64,000 bases of DNA from Ostrinia nubilalis (GCF_963855985.1 NC_087104.1:7316001-7380000); one strand, 5' to 3'. Counted from the first letter of the stretch, positions 1 through 13,197 are shown. Numbers and translations are program-made. The notes: generated by a model not told the origin, from the letters alone.

Positions 1-2
1 TA

Positions 3-117
3 TAAAATTATCACTTCACGGGATTTATTGCAACAATTAAATAATTAAATAATTAAATAATTTATTTACCGTTAAAATAGATATTGTTGCAATAAATCCC
101 GTGAAGTGATAATTTTA
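3..117. repeat. Perfect inverted repeat (35-bp arms)
   Basis: Positions 3-37 and 83-117 are exact reverse complements of each other, separated by 45 bp of AAT-rich spacer. The arms contain CACTTCACGGGATTTATTGC. The structure looks like a small fold-back element or MITE; TA dinucleotides lie next to the ends, but a target duplication cannot be proved. Confidence 0.8.
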
Positions 118-3100
118 ATAAATAAACCTTTCAGAAGATGTAAAACACACCTTATATTATATTCTGAAAGCAAAGATTCTACGCTTAATATCTTTAGAAC
201 TTCATACAAAATTCGTTGTTTCTAATTCGGGGCTTATCTTGCCATCTGTAATCTCCTCCTTGAGAGATACCTCGGATCCCTCCCCCCTCGGCCCTCGAGG
301 ACCCTTGAGTTCTTACCAGAACTTCATAATACCCTATTACGACGCACACAACTGCCGAACGAGACGAATTGTGTATTTTGACTTATGAATTTAGGACGTT
401 TACGCTAAATCGGTTTGAATTTTAATGAACGTTATGCTTGTAAGACATGAATGATTTGAGAATTGAGACACAAGTAGACGTAAGGAATTTCGTAGGAGCT
501 AAATAGAATGAAAAATCTATAAAATTTTAATTGAGATATTATTTTTAAAGGAATGTAGAGACCATTGATTTAAAATTTATTGATAGAGGTAAACTCTTTT
601 GTGTCACTGTTTATTTCCATAGGATTTTTAACGTTACTTCGATTTTAAACTGTTAAAAAGTACTATACTTACTCGTATAGAACATTCATTAAGTAGGATC
701 CTTTAATTGAATTTAATCATTTAGGTATCAAACTTATAGGAATTTTCACCTCAACTGCTTACGCGTCAGAGTGCCGTACTAAACAATTCCAAACAGTCCT
801 TCAAACACACAAGAATACCATTGCTTAATAAGCAGGGTTCCCTCGGGAACCCGGCTGCGGGTTCACTGGAGCGAGTAATAAATCTGTTGACAATCTTTAA
901 TTCCCTCCGTCTGATAGAGGCCGCCTCTTAATAAAAATGACGTCTCCCTCCAGGCCACCCCTTGTTTTGATGCGTCGAGAAATGAAATAAATAAGTTTCC
1001 AGAAAGTAAGTAAAATTCTTATTACGTGATTGCCTAACGCCTACTTAACCAATAGACGCCCTACATAAGGCTGCATGTGTACTTACACATGCCTAAATGC
1101 ATTGCCTAATTTTGGATGAAACTAACAATAAAATGCACACTGCAACCCCTGTCCAGCCCATTAAAATAAAGACTGACCAAACGCTACAGACGAGCCAGCT
1201 ATTAAGCATAAAACGCACGACGCTAAAGTACACGTGTTGCCAGGCCAACCGCTCGTTCACGACTGCGCAAATTGTAGGCCGCTGAATGCGGGTAGTCGGA
1301 CAAAACCCAAATTACGAGCAAATGGTCCGACGGACGTAATTTGCACATTTCTGAGAGCCTTGGGTGTTTTGTAGAGTTATGTAGGGACGTGGAAGATTTT
1401 GTACAAGTTTCGTGGTTAAAGTACGAAGATTTGAGCATTGTGAAAATTATTTGTGTGTATCAAATATTTAACATGATTTCAGATTGAAGTACAGTATAAC
1501 ATGATTAATCGGTCAAATTAAAAAAAAATCTAATGTACCTAAATGTATTTGAATTACAGCCTAGTTCTAATGCATTTCACTATGTCTTGACGACGTTACA
1601 ATTGAAAGTACGATCATTAAATCTGCAACAAGAGTATTTTAACCGTGAATCCATGCAGTCAGCCATTATTTTCAGGAGATTCGAATTCAATGCATGGTCA
1701 AATCACCGTAGACGATTGCTTGTCTCGTCCTTACGGTAGATTGGTAATGATGCAATCAAATCCAATAGAGCAATGGTAACTCTACTTAATGGAATTTTAT
1801 TTTAATTACTAATTTTTTGTAAAGCTATGCCTTGATATTATTTTACTATTTGTTTCAAGCGTTAGTCCATGAAAATGTTAAACAATTTTATAGGATAAAA
1901 AGAAAATTCTTATAGTTACTAAGCCCCATGGTTAAAATATACTTTTAACTAAAGCTCCAGGGTCGAAATTATTTCGATACACAATACCACGGAACCCGTA
2001 CAACTCAAAGCGCACAATGACCATTAGTCGGGATTTATTCGACTTAGCGGCCCATTCAGGGAGGCTTTGTATACAGGTCATTGTGACTAACATTTGAAAT
2101 ATAACAACGGTTGTGATGCTGGATGTGATAGTTTTAGTATGACTTTTAAAATAGACCTAGAGTTAGCAGTTGTGGAGTAAAGTTATCAATTTATTTTTGC
2201 GTTAACCTCAAATAGTAGTTAACAATTCAAAAGACATTCCGATGTTTAAGCTACATAAGGTATTAAGGTCCCCATAGAACATGAGACGATCTCATAAAGT
2301 TTTTAATTATTGCCATTTTAACTCAATGGATTTGGCTCATATTTGGGGAATACAAGACATTCTTAGTAGTCTTATTTGAAAAGAATGCCAATATTTTCAC
2401 TTAAGCCATGTATGATTTCCTAAATTGGGTCATATTGTTTTATCAACGCTATCTTCTAAATATACGAGTATTCTAAATAATTGGCATGACGTAGGCATCT
2501 GCTAAGAAAGGATTTTACTCCACCCCTGAGAAGGTAAAACGGGTGGATCCCGCGTACGAAGCCGCGGGCGGCCGCTAGTTAAAATACAAAATTCATTCTG
2601 TTCAAAATGCAGGCAAATATAGCTTAATTTTCAATGGTGTTGGATGAACTGACCTGACTCTAGATCACGTGACCGGACTAAACACGCAGCAAAACATTTC
2701 GCAGAATACCCGCTAGGTTTAATTAAATGCTCGCGCGTGAAATTTTGCCCGCTATTTTGGGTCATATGAATGCCAAACTATTCCTTTTGTTAGAACAGTC
2801 TGTCGTATGAGGCATCATACTCATAATAGTATAGATATTATAGTTAGTTTGCAGATTATAAAACAGAATCGAATAGTAAAAGAGGAATTTTTGGGTTATT
2901 TATAATTTTAATTAACTTCTCTATTATTGATATAGATATAAACAGACTCTCTAGATGTCACCATAAACCAATCATTCAAAAAGCTTCACTAACTGAAAAC
3001 CCACTGGTAGCAATGAAATGTAAAAAGTGAAGAAATTTGCCGAAAAAGTGACGTCTTAAGTTGGATTTTCTATACAATATCAATCGTTAACGGCTCATAA

Positions 3101-4356
3101 AAAGTATTCTGACTGGTCGTATCAACTACCCTATTAACTTGTGCCAGTAATAATAATGACGTGTTTTTCATAAAGCTTCCGTGACAAAACATAGTCCCTT
3201 TCGTGAACAAATTACAAACTTTCAAACCCAAAACCAATACTTTCCCACGTAATATTTTACCAGCACGTACCCGACACGTCAGTGCATTCAACGCTGCTCT
3301 ATTATTAAACGTTGTTTGAGTTCGTTCGGAAATTTAATAATTTACAGACGTCCGCCGTGGGGTTCGCGGCGAAACTAAAGTGTCTTAAAATGTGGAAGTT
3401 CCCGAACGCACCGCGGTCCCGGTAGACGCGCCGATCAGACTGGATCCTCGTCCAAACTTTTCGAAATCCCTCGTGCTTATAATATACAGGTGACATTCAA
3501 AATTGGGAAATATACGGGTAATGTTGTCATTTGTTTTCTTGGTCTTAAAAGTCAACGACAGTTTAAGATCTAGTTGAAATAAGTACCTACACAATAGAAC
3601 TATGAGTATGTCAAAATCTTGAACTTCCCAAAATCCGAGTTGATTAGTCCCGTCATTATTATTTTCATTATACTTTTGGTGTACTAATTAAAACAGAAAC
3701 TCTAGTTAATTACTAAACATTATAGGTGTGCATGGTACCAAACTATCACGGCAAATATTAAACCTTCTACTTTGAAACTGCTACTTTAATCGTGAATTTT
3801 CGCAGCATAATTTTAATAAAACTGAACGCTGTTGAAACACATCATACTCTTCAAAACTAGAGAAATGAAAGCCTCACTGTAGTCAACTTTAGCTGCCGAA
3901 GCGACGTATATTTATTATTTATTTGGGAATTCCGCACGCTCCCAGAATTATGGAAAATAACTCATCTCCTGCGACGTATTGACTCGCCACAGACGGGGAT
4001 ATAGCGGCACGCATCCTACAGGGAATTTCAGCCAGTTTGAATTTCTCTCCAACAGAAACCAACCATATTTTTCTAAGAGGATTTTAGGTTGTTATGTTGA
4101 TTCTGTTTCTGCATTTGCTTTCCACTTTTGTGAATTTTTCATTCATTTTAGCAATCTTGTACAGACTGAAGTAGTAGAGCCAATAATAGCTTTCTTTTAG
4201 TTACCTACTTGGCATTTATTTTGCTCATTAATTAGGTTCTTATTAAATTAGCTTATCTTTTAAAACATATCCTCCAGTTAACATTTCAATAATATTTCAT
4301 TTGTGGGCTAAATTTGAAATGAATACCTAAATATTTAAGGTCGCCCCGAAAAATGT
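118..4356. other. No gene recognised
   Basis: This stretch is AT-rich with stops in all frames. The only GC-richer patch is around 3,340-3,450, where an acceptor-like TTTACAG precedes a short open frame ending in TAG near 3,421. That is too little to call an exon. No known protein motif or RNA gene is visible. Confidence 0.5.
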
Positions 4357-4776
4357 ATGATAAGGGTAATCGCGCATTGTGGTTCCAAAGAAATCGGAGG
4401 AAGCAATCAGAGGGCAATAAAGGATTCGATACAGGCGCAACCCCCGCTGTTTATTATTCCCGGTTTCACAAGAAAGGCTACTTTAACCGAAACGCCGATT
4501 TCAATAACAGACGAGTTCATTGAAAAGAGTTACCTCATAACATTTTTATTGTACAATAAGAGTTTCTCCAGCGACAGGGGAGCGTTTACGTCGACGATAT
4601 TGCTTATATCGAACGTTTATTCGGTATCGTTCGAATCTGATGGAGCAAGTCTAGTGTCGCGCACCGCAACATCCGAGACTTTCACGTTAAGTGACTTAGA
4701 AACTGCGATTATTGAGTTCCGAGGGCGAACCAACTCTTACCTGCGATATTGCTTCTTCGCAATTCAACTCATGTGA
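4357..4776 (+). CDS. Uncharacterised 139-codon open frame
   Basis: An ATG-initiated frame of 139 codons ends in TGA and has a somewhat higher GC content than its surroundings. I recognise no domain, signal peptide or family motif in the product, which is rich in Ser, Thr, Ile and Phe. No splice sites, promoter or poly(A) signal tie it to a gene. A frame this long is unusual for AT-rich noncoding DNA, but chance or an old mobile-element remnant is quite possible. Confidence 0.2.
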   Translation: MIRVIAHCGSKEIGGSNQRAIKDSIQAQPPLFIIPGFTRKATLTETPISITDEFIEKSYLITFLLYNKSFSSDRGAFTSTILLISNVYSVSFESDGASLVSRTATSETFTLSDLETAIIEFRGRTNSYLRYCFFAIQLM

Positions 4777-4857
4777 GCTCGCAACGGGTACTTATTTCCA
4801 GTTCATTATAGCCATAAGTAGCATTAACTTCGCAATACTGTCTAGATAAGCAACACT

Positions 4858-5058
4858 TTAAATTTTATTGAGAACTGGTCCAATTATCGACCCCTGAGGT
4901 ACCCCCGATAATTCGTAAACATTGTACAATTTCGTACGCATTATTAATTTACGACTAACATGTTTTAAGCTTATTAATTGACTCGGAGGGCAATGGCGCC
5001 GTCCCAAAAAGATCTTAAAACTTTTAATCGCAGCTTTCACAAACAACTCATTAACCAT
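4858..5058 (-). pseudogene. LINE reverse transcriptase relic
   Basis: On the minus strand a short open frame ends with ELSGVPQGSIIGPVL, the conserved GVPQGS-x-LGP block of non-LTR (LINE) reverse transcriptases. Only about 66 codons remain; the YxDD block and the rest of the polymerase are absent, so this is a dead fragment. The clade (Jockey or CR1-like) cannot be fixed from this piece. Confidence 0.65.
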
Positions 5059-6248
5059 TTAAAGTTTAATTCTACAAACTGTTAACCGTAAAACGCCCCC
5101 TAAAAATGGGATATAAACTTTTATTTGCCAGATTAGAGGAGACGGGTGCTATCTTGCAGTAAAGTGGGGATAAACAGTGTCTGTAACGTGCATAGAGTGT
5201 CTGTAAACTATTTTCCATGTCAGCAAAAGTGCGCGTTTATGAATGCGAATTTTACGACGCCGGCGCATCTCGTGGATCTGCCATAAACCAGCTGAGTTCA
5301 GGTGATAAAGCTTGCGGTTAAATTCTGTCTGTTTTAACGCTCTTTTGAATTATTTCACGGCTGTTAAACTCCTGTAAGGGCGTGCAGATTGCCGTTTGCT
5401 CTTTTATGAGCTGCAAGCGTGTATTTTTAAGTAAGTCTCAATCGAAGCTCTCTGTTACTGATGTTCAGCTTTTGCCTTAGGGATTTGGATTGTTCGTTTA
5501 GGCTTTTCCGTTAGTAAAAGTTTGCTGTATGTTCTTTACAACGATACTTTAGTGTCGTTGTTGCTTTATTTGTCATGTTACATGTTTGGAAAAATGTTTG
5601 TGTTTAAAATTTGTCTTCACTTGTATTATCCCAAATACACGTAATTTATATACTCTTATTCCAGGAATGGTCGGTCATATTTGACTTAAACTTTAAGTTT
5701 TGATTTAGCTATTTATTCAATACATTTTATAGGTGTAACAAAATGCATCCTTATTTCTTCGCTAAAATCTGTTTTCCGTAGAAAATCCGTGGAATATTGA
5801 AACTCAAACACTTGTCCTGAGTTGGGAACAGCTTCCGATTTCCGCCCGCCCGAACCCTATTTCCCGTTGTCCCTTATACAGTCAACATCCTAAGTTGCTT
5901 GTTATATTTCCTTTACGGCTTTGATATAAAGATCAAAATGGTTTAATATTCATTCTTTTTTTGGTTGTTCACCAACAAGCTCTCTCATTTGTCAAACAAG
6001 CGTCATGGTTATTGAAATCGTCTTTTAATACTTCCGGAGAGGACGAATAATAACATTCGGAAATTGTTAATGTTATTCACATTTGTGGAAGCCTTATATT
6101 ACTTGTTAGTAACGTAATATTACCATAATAGGTGCTATCATTTTGATCTTTTAGATATTTTCTTCCATTTCTTCTATTTTCTCTTATTCCATTGTATGGG
6201 TTATTAATATTACCAAAGACAATTGAACATCTGTTAATTGTATCCTTA
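5059..6248. other. No gene recognised
   Basis: Noncoding-looking DNA between the LINE relic and the inverted-repeat element. No coding frame, RNA gene or clear repeat was identified. Confidence 0.5.
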
Positions 6249-6908
6249 TAGGTGTACCAGAATCTCATGGCAAACAAAAATATTGGAAAAGTGTGTTTTT
6301 CATATGGCAATTGTCTATGGTTTAATTGTTGTCACCTGTCAAAGAAAATTATGAAATCTGTCAGCCGCTGCAAAAATTTTGTAATCTCTTCATGTCTATT
6401 TGTTATTTTTGTGAAAAAGTAGTAAAAGCTCGAGCAAGTCATATTGTTTTCAATGTGTATTGTAAAATAAGGCATAATTCAAAGTCAATCTTTGATTTTA
6501 AAGCGCGTCGTTGAGTTGACAGTAAGTTGGAGTGAAATGTTTTGATACATTTAGTTTATTACTTAACTGCGTCAGAAGGAGGGTTGTTTTTTTTATATTA
6601 TTCTTACATAATAGCTGCTTATCGGGGGTTTCAGGTGTACCTCATAAATTGGTGCAGAGGAATGGTGAAAATGTTATGACCATGTAAATAAAATTGAAAA
6701 AGATTTCATCAAGCAAGATTAAATAATTGAAATGCTTGAAGAGCAATTTATAAATACCTCTTTATCTTGATCATCTATTGAAGAAAAGTGGAATTCTTCG
6801 AATCGTTTTCTAGTTCTGATACAAGTGATTAGTTAAAAGTATGATACATAATAAAATTAGTCCTACATAAAGTAATATACGATTTACTTATTTTTCAAGA
6901 CATTTTTC

Positions 6909-7189
6909 TATTATTATTTCTGACGGGATTGTACCATAGTTTTGAGTTTCCGATATTTCGGCACTGTTGCAAGCGCCATAGTCTCGGAGTAACTGAAGAA
7001 ACTCCGAGACCATGGCGGTAATGGCAAACGTAATAACTACGAAAGAGGCTAGACCGACATGTCTACCCATAACATCTCACAGCAAGTTTCTTCAGTTACT
7101 CCGTGACCATGGCGCTTGCAACAGTGCCGAAATATCGGAACCTCAAAACTAGGATACATGGTAGCAATCCCGTCAGTAATAATAATTAT
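6909..7189. mobile_element. Nested MITE with long inverted arms
   Basis: The ends are imperfect inverted repeats, CTGACGGGATTG on the left and CAATCCCGTCAG on the right. The arms continue inwards through GATATTTCGGCACTGTTGCA and its complement for about 90 bp each. It is a fold-back MITE lying inside the larger TIR element, with no coding capacity. Confidence 0.75.
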
Positions 7190-7285
7190 GTTAGTGACCA
7201 TGAAAGTTTAAAATAATACATTTTCCTATGTTATGAAATATGATGTATAACAACATTCTTCATACACATAGGTACCTAAAATGTA

Positions 7286-8010
7286 CGAAGGGTGTTCAGA
7301 AAGTAATGAAAATGGGATAGCCATCACAAAAATCTGACAAAAAATTGGGCAGGTAGTTCTTCACTAGAAATTTCTTCACTAGAAACTGGTAATAAATTCA
7401 TTTAACTTCACCATTGCGTTTAAAAATTATATTTACTTGACCAGGACCAGTCGGATTATTTTCCTGACTCTCCAAAAAGGCATAAAAAGGACACTGCCTC
7501 GACAATTCCTCAAATATCAGGTGCCGGAACTACTTTTTAAATCGGAAAAAGCGCTGTTGGCGTAGCTGAGAGCCAGAGCCCCGATTATGGTAATTTTTAA
7601 CGTCAACAATCCAGACACGCTTCTCGATTCTGCGATACGATTGGTCGTTCAACAGCGTACGTCAGCTGTTTTGACCAATCGTATCGCAGAATCAGAAACG
7701 CGTCTGGATTGTAGACGTTAAAAGTTACCGTAATCGGGGCTCTGATCTAGAGAATATGATGGGTTTTTGAGAATTATGTATGAAACACAAATTTCTTTTG
7801 ACTGCTACCGCAACTTCAGGGCTGTGAACGGGTGCGTTGGCCACAGAAAACAAGGTCTTCCCGACTGGTCGCGTTCAGATGAATGTAATTCTTCATTATT
7901 ATTATTTATTAACTATTGCTAGTGAAGAGTTAAGCTACCTGCCCAATTTTTTTCAGATTTTTGTGATGGCTATAAATATCCCATTCTCATTACTTATCGA
8001 ACACCCCTTG
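7286..8010. mobile_element. Mariner-like non-autonomous element
   Basis: Terminal inverted repeats of about 70 bp begin CGAAGGGTGTTCAGAAAGTA and end with the near-complement CGAACACCCCTTG, flanked by TA on both sides. The related element at 10,924-11,980 preserves the empty site (CGAATATACATTTTAGG on its strand), proving insertion with TA duplication. No transposase frame is visible. A separate hairpin element is nested at 7575-7743. Confidence 0.8.
7575..7743. repeat. Hairpin MITE
   Basis: The left arm AGAGCCCCGATTATGGTAA is complemented by TTACCGTAATCGGGGCTCT on the right. The arms run about 75 bp each with few mismatches, including CCAATCGTATCGCAGAATC near the centre. It is noncoding and nested in the mariner-like element. 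Confidence 0.8.
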
Positions 8011-8149
8011 TATATTCGTACTTCATGTTCATTATTACTCAAGTTATAAAAAAAAATTAACAGTATCAAGATCGTTTAATCCAATTTCCCCAGTATGGCA
8101 CTCAACAAAGTTTATTTTCCCCATTTGCCATGAGATTCTGGTACACCTA

Positions 8150-10923
8150 TAGTGTACTAAGGTAAGGTCTTCATAAGAATTTGATGTTTCAAGAAAAATA
8201 CTTCTAAAATCTGTAGCGCCTATCGCAAACTCCCCGCAATGTTAACGATACGTCGTCTACGTATAAGATCATCTATTCTTGTCCTCAAAACGCGACCCGT
8301 ATACGTCACGTACACAAAACCACAAAGGGCCACGGAACACACGAAATAGATTTTTATGCTTGTTGACTTTGCTTTCGAGTAGTTCGCGAATATAGCTGGA
8401 GAGGTCAGAGCCAGGTCGCGTACTTCAACTAGTTTTACCCTACTTTAACGCAACATTTTTCCCAGCCTTTATTGGAATCATCCCATTCATAAGTCTTAGG
8501 GATACGCTGATCATTATTCAAGTAATTGGGTCGGCACTCGTATTACAATAAAGAAAAAACAACGGAATAAAGAAATGTGGTTCAGTAAAAAAAATCATCT
8601 TTACTACAACTATTGTGTGTACGACATATTAGGTTATTTGGATAGAACATGAAAATAATTGGCTAGTTTTCTTCGGGAACTTGTAAAAATGCTTTTTGCA
8701 ACTCGTATTTTTATTCGCTTCTACAAAGTCGCTAAATGAAAAAAACATCTATTTAGAAATATTTGCTTCATCATCAGTCCAGTCATTTATTGAATAGGTA
8801 CAGTTTTATTAACCTTATCTACATAATACGGGCTCCTAAGGAAATTCACCTACAGTACTCATTCGTAATGTAAGAATTGACCCTAATATGGTACCATGTT
8901 GAGTGGAGTTCATATCCAGTAAGGGACAAACCCTCAGGTACCTTCAGCCTGAGGGCAGTAGGGAAGTAGGTAATTTGACATGAAGCACAATTCGGGCCCG
9001 TACCTAAACGTAAACACAAAAAGGGACAAATATGAATATGTCATGATGTTTTCAGGAAGTTGGCCATGTTTTTTCAAAGGGTCGATCTATAAATTGGATG
9101 TCATATTATTATAGACAATGTTGATATTCGAATAGCTGAAATATCGACAGCTCATGAATACTAATATTGTTTAATTCTTTTCTTGTAATAGATAATAATA
9201 AAAAACATGAACTCAAATCATCCGGAAGCGTACATAGATTTATTAATTTATTAGCTTCCTTAACTAAATTATATAGGCAAAGTCAAAAATAATTTTAAAA
9301 ACTCAACATGGCGTTGTATACGAAAATGATCGTCAATATCGATCCGTTTTATTATAAGATCTTCATCGCCTTTAAGAGTTTAACAATATCTGTCCCGTAA
9401 TATAAACCTATCACGCGAATTTCCCGTTCATGAAATCGGAAAACGTCGGCAATCCAACGTGACACGCCACTCCACGGCACTCCTTACCTAATTTATTACG
9501 ATCGGTGATATCGCGTCGCAACTCAAACACACTCGACTTAAGAGACTAAATGGGTAATTCGACACTCCTGTGCGATATTTTCTTATGAGCAACTTCCCCC
9601 CGGTGTCGGAGACGATCAATCATCCTCGCCGGACAGACGCCCGCGAACCGATCATGTTTTGTGAACTCTTTCATTTATCTAATGAGTTTGCTTCGAACAC
9701 GCCCCAGCTTATGTTTGCAAGGTGGGGTCCGATACTTCGACAGCTCTTGATGACTTAATCGGGTGGAACCGAGTGAAATATTACGGCGAGCTGTTTTCCT
9801 TTAATACCTACATTTTGATCCTTACGTGTTGAACTCCGGCTGGCTTTACTTTATTAATTATTGACATGCTTAGACATCCGTTGGCTTGTTAAAGTAAGGG
9901 TGACACGCAAGGCATGTTACTTGCTCCTACTTTTTAAATTGTAAATAAACAATCCATTATCTTACTTATCCAAAGCAATCTCAAGACGGTCCAATTGAGG
10001 TTACAAAGTGCAACCACCTCCCGTAAGCTTTCTGTCAGACTTAATGTTGAATTCAGGCTTAACCAGATCTGAAATGCGCTGGCCTTAATCCACTTAGAAT
10101 AACAACAGGGCTAATGTCTACCGCGGGTGAACCTCCGTTTCTTATTGTCTTGTGTCGTGGGGATTTTATACCAATTTATACCTACTGAGGGGAAAGTAAT
10201 GCCAGTTTTTGGTAAACTTTATGAACGCAATTTTGCGGTGCTCAAGTTTTGCGTATATTGGGATTTAAAGCTACTTTGTTTTATGATTAGTTTATTCTCA
10301 GTTTATTGTAAAAGTTGTTTAACTGCTAAGAATATTTTCCTACTCATACCTATGATCAATTCGCTAAGATGAATTTTCTTAGATAATGTTTGAATTGAAG
10401 TTATCACAGGCTCTTATTTCTCATCGTAAATAACAGTTACAATATTTTGATGATCTCACAAAGAGTTGGAAGTGTTATTACTGGATTAAGGTTCGAACAT
10501 CTGCTCTTGAATTTACACCCCAACTTTCCTCTCACTTAATCATTTTTGCGATAGTAACTCTATCTTAAACTTTGAAGTTTTCATTGAAATGTTTGCCGAA
10601 AACGAAATCTCCCCAGGATTTTGAGTGAAATTAGTTTTGAGTGGTTCCGAGTTGGCAAGTTGTCCCGTGGGTGCTAGACGTTTTGGAGCGAGCACACATC
10701 CCACAGTCGATTCAGAACTTTTCGTGGAGTCTGAAAAGACTTTAATTGGATTTAAATTCGTCATCCAAAGCGTGTTGTTTTCTTGGAAACTTATCATAGC
10801 TCTGTTCTGTTTGGCACGTATGAATGAAGCTGAAGACAAATGTGCGTTTTGTTTTATTTTTGGTTGCTAGTCTTTTGCTGTCATTAGATACTTGTTTATA
10901 ACTTTGGGTTTAAGGTGCCAGTA
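8150..10923. other. No gene recognised
   Basis: Intergenic-looking DNA. Short open frames (for example 9570-9758, and the overlapping opposite frames near 10,540-10,870) show no motif, splice context or similarity that I recognise. Confidence 0.5.
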
Positions 10924-11980
10924 TAGGTGTACCAGAATCTCATGGCAAATAGGGAAAATAAACTTTGTTGAGAGCAATACTGGGGAAATTGGAATAAACG
11001 ATCTTGATACTGTTTAATTTTTTACTTTTATGACTAATATTAATGAACATGAAGTACGAATATACATTTTAGGTAGGTATGTCTTGGAAATTAAATAAAT
11101 CGTCTGTGAGAAAAGAAATGTCTGAGAAATTAATTATTTAAATTACCTACATATTTCCGCGTGGAACTGAAACATAGGCGGTGCCGTTCTTTTTGTATAT
11201 GGCCAGGTCTGGGTTATTTAAATAAAAGGTTACAAAATTTTACTAAGAAAGAATCTTGAGTGACCCTAGCTGAAAAATTAAAAACTGCTAGATTTAAAAA
11301 AAATGAACTGGCTGGATCAGGGGTGATTTACTGTTTGTACTCCGAATGACTGTGTGAATACACCGATCAAAATGGCGTGAATAGTTATGCGCAACTTTAG
11401 GGCCCTGTAACGTATTTATTTGTAGAGATATTTTCATGATTATTTCACAATTATTATTAGTTCTACTTATATTTATTTCAAGTTTATTTCAAAGAAAAAA
11501 ATTGGAAACTTCTCCATTATTCAATCTTGCTTTATGAAATCTTTTTCAATTTTCTTTACATGGTCATAACATCTGCACCAATTTGTGAGATATACCTGAA
11601 AACCCCGATAAAGCAGCTATTAACTAAGAATAATATAAAAAAACACAACCCTCCTTCTGACACAGTTGGGTAATAAACTAAATGTATCAAAACATTTCAG
11701 TCCAACTTACTGTCAACTCGACGACGCGCTTTAGAATCAAAGATCGACTTTGAATTATGCCTTATTTTACAATTCACATTGAAAACAATATGCCTTGCTT
11801 GAACTTTTTCGACTTTTTCCCAAAAATAACAAATAGTCAAGAAGAGATTACAAAAATTTTGCAGCGGCTGACAGATTTCATAATTTTCTTTGACAGGTGA
11901 CAAATAAACCATAGACAATTGCCATATGAAAAACACACTTTTCCAATATTTTTGTTTGCCATGAGATTCTGGTACACCTA
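10924..11980 (-). mobile_element. TIR element copy 2 (TA target duplication)
   Basis: This is a second copy of the element at 6249-8149, in the opposite orientation. It has the same TAGGTGTACCAGAATCTC ends and is flanked by TA at 10,922-10,923 and 11,981-11,982. At 1,057 bp it lacks the two insertions found in copy 1 and so serves as the empty-site reference. The shared ~60-80 codon frame lies on the minus strand (11,697-11,936). No catalytic DDE motif was found. Confidence 0.8.
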
Positions 11981-12971
11981 TAATAACGCTGTGTGTAGTT
12001 TGAGTAGTTCTAATTTAATGTTTCAATAAATACCGTTATAATTAAGGAACTTCAAGGGGGCATTCTTTCGAAGTCAATCGTTAGGCAAGATACATTTTGT
12101 GGTAAGAGAATCAAAATAAGTATAGAATAACCTAAAACTTAATCTTGATAAAGTGTAGGTAATTGATTGGATTCATAAAAGAAACCAAGTTCTATATTCT
12201 AACTTATTTTCTTAGTAATTGTTAAATCTGAAAGTCTATCTTTTTAACTGTTATGAAGTTAGTAGACGTGCTTATCCAAAACAGCAACTGCGTCAAAACG
12301 CCAAAAGCGCAAATTTTAAAATTCTTAACCGCTCCACAGAAAACAAAGCGGGCGCAAAAAGACGCGCGCGCCCGTAAGCGATCGCTACTCGCTACACCGT
12401 CCAACTTTACGTGTTCATTAGAACTTGGACTTGTATGAATTTTCGCCAACTTTCCACCATAATGAACACTAAAAGGAGGCAAGTTGAACGCTTCAAATTT
12501 TAATACCCCCGCACGGTTCGCCGCGGACCAGCTTTATACTAAATTGGCCGTATGGAATTCGTAGGTGAGGAGTTAGAAATCCAATATCCTCTCTAACTTC
12601 ATTTTAAATGAACTCCGTGTTTGTCTGGCTTTTGAACTGTTTTCATATTAAGTCTGTTGTAGGTTTGCGTTATTGATGTAGGGTCGATGATATATTTGAG
12701 GAGTAAAGTGTTTAGTCCCTATGTGATTTTTAGAAATTTCTTATAAAGCTTTAAAACTTAATTAAGTACTTATTTATGATTTTAATTTTATTGTTAAAAG
12801 AGGCTATAAATCTGATTAAGTGCTGTGAAGAAATACTACTATTGCTGAGTCTTGTTGAGCATTGTTAAGTGGGATTGATTTTTTAGCTCATTCAGTTTTG
12901 CAGTTTATCTTTTTGAGAGTTGTGATCTATCATCAATCAATACATTCTATTGTGAGACTTTAAATAGTGTT
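11981..12971. other. No gene recognised; GC-richer patch
   Basis: Positions 12,250-12,540 are noticeably richer in CpG (GCGCGCGCCC, GCGATCGC) than the AT-rich flanks. Open frames on both strands overlap there without recognisable motifs. It could be a regulatory or untranslated segment of an unseen gene, but nothing proves it. Confidence 0.4.
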
Positions 12972-13197
12972 AAATATTATAAATGCGAAAGTAACTCTGT
13001 CTGTCTGTTTGTCTCTCTTTCACGCCTAAACCACTGAACAGATTTTGATGAAATTTGGACAAAATAGAGATAGTTTGAGTCCCGGTAAAGGACATAGGAT
13101 AGTTTTTATCCCGGTTTTTGAAACAGGGACGCGCGCGATAAAGTTTTTCTGTGACAGACAAAATCCACGCGGGCGAATCCGCGGGCGGAAAGCTAGT
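12972..13197 (+). mobile_element. Helitron-type non-autonomous element
   Basis: The sequence starts AATATTATAAATGCGAAAGT, contains the CACTGAACAGATTTTGATGA segment shared with two other copies in the window, and ends GCGGGCGGAAAGCTAGT. CTAGT fits the CTRRT 3' end of Helitrons. It is about 225 bp, has no Rep/helicase coding, and is followed by normal AT-rich DNA. Confidence 0.75.

Larger units (their letters stand above)
6249..8149 (+). mobile_element. TIR element copy 1 (TA target duplication)
   Basis: The element starts TAGGTGTACCAGAATCTCAT and ends with the reverse complement, both ends flanked by TA (6247-6248 and 8150-8151), as for Tc1/mariner-type insertions. The first ~470 bp and last ~130 bp are homologous, in reverse orientation, to the second copy at 10,924-11,980. 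The interior has been enlarged by nested elements at 6909-7189 and 7286-8010. A roughly 60-codon open frame (from about 6329) is also present in copy 2, but no transposase motif is visible in it. Confidence 0.8.

Noticed and set aside
3330..3425. Acceptor-like site followed by a short GC-rich frame
   Set aside because: Too short, stops at TAG, no family match and no partner exon.
10540..10870. Overlapping open frames on both strands (81 and 99 codons)
   Set aside because: No motif, splice context or recognisable similarity; opposite-strand overlap suggests chance.
12222..12482. Open frame of 86 codons over a GC-richer patch
   Set aside because: Open on both strands at once, with no recognisable domain; likely a base-composition effect.
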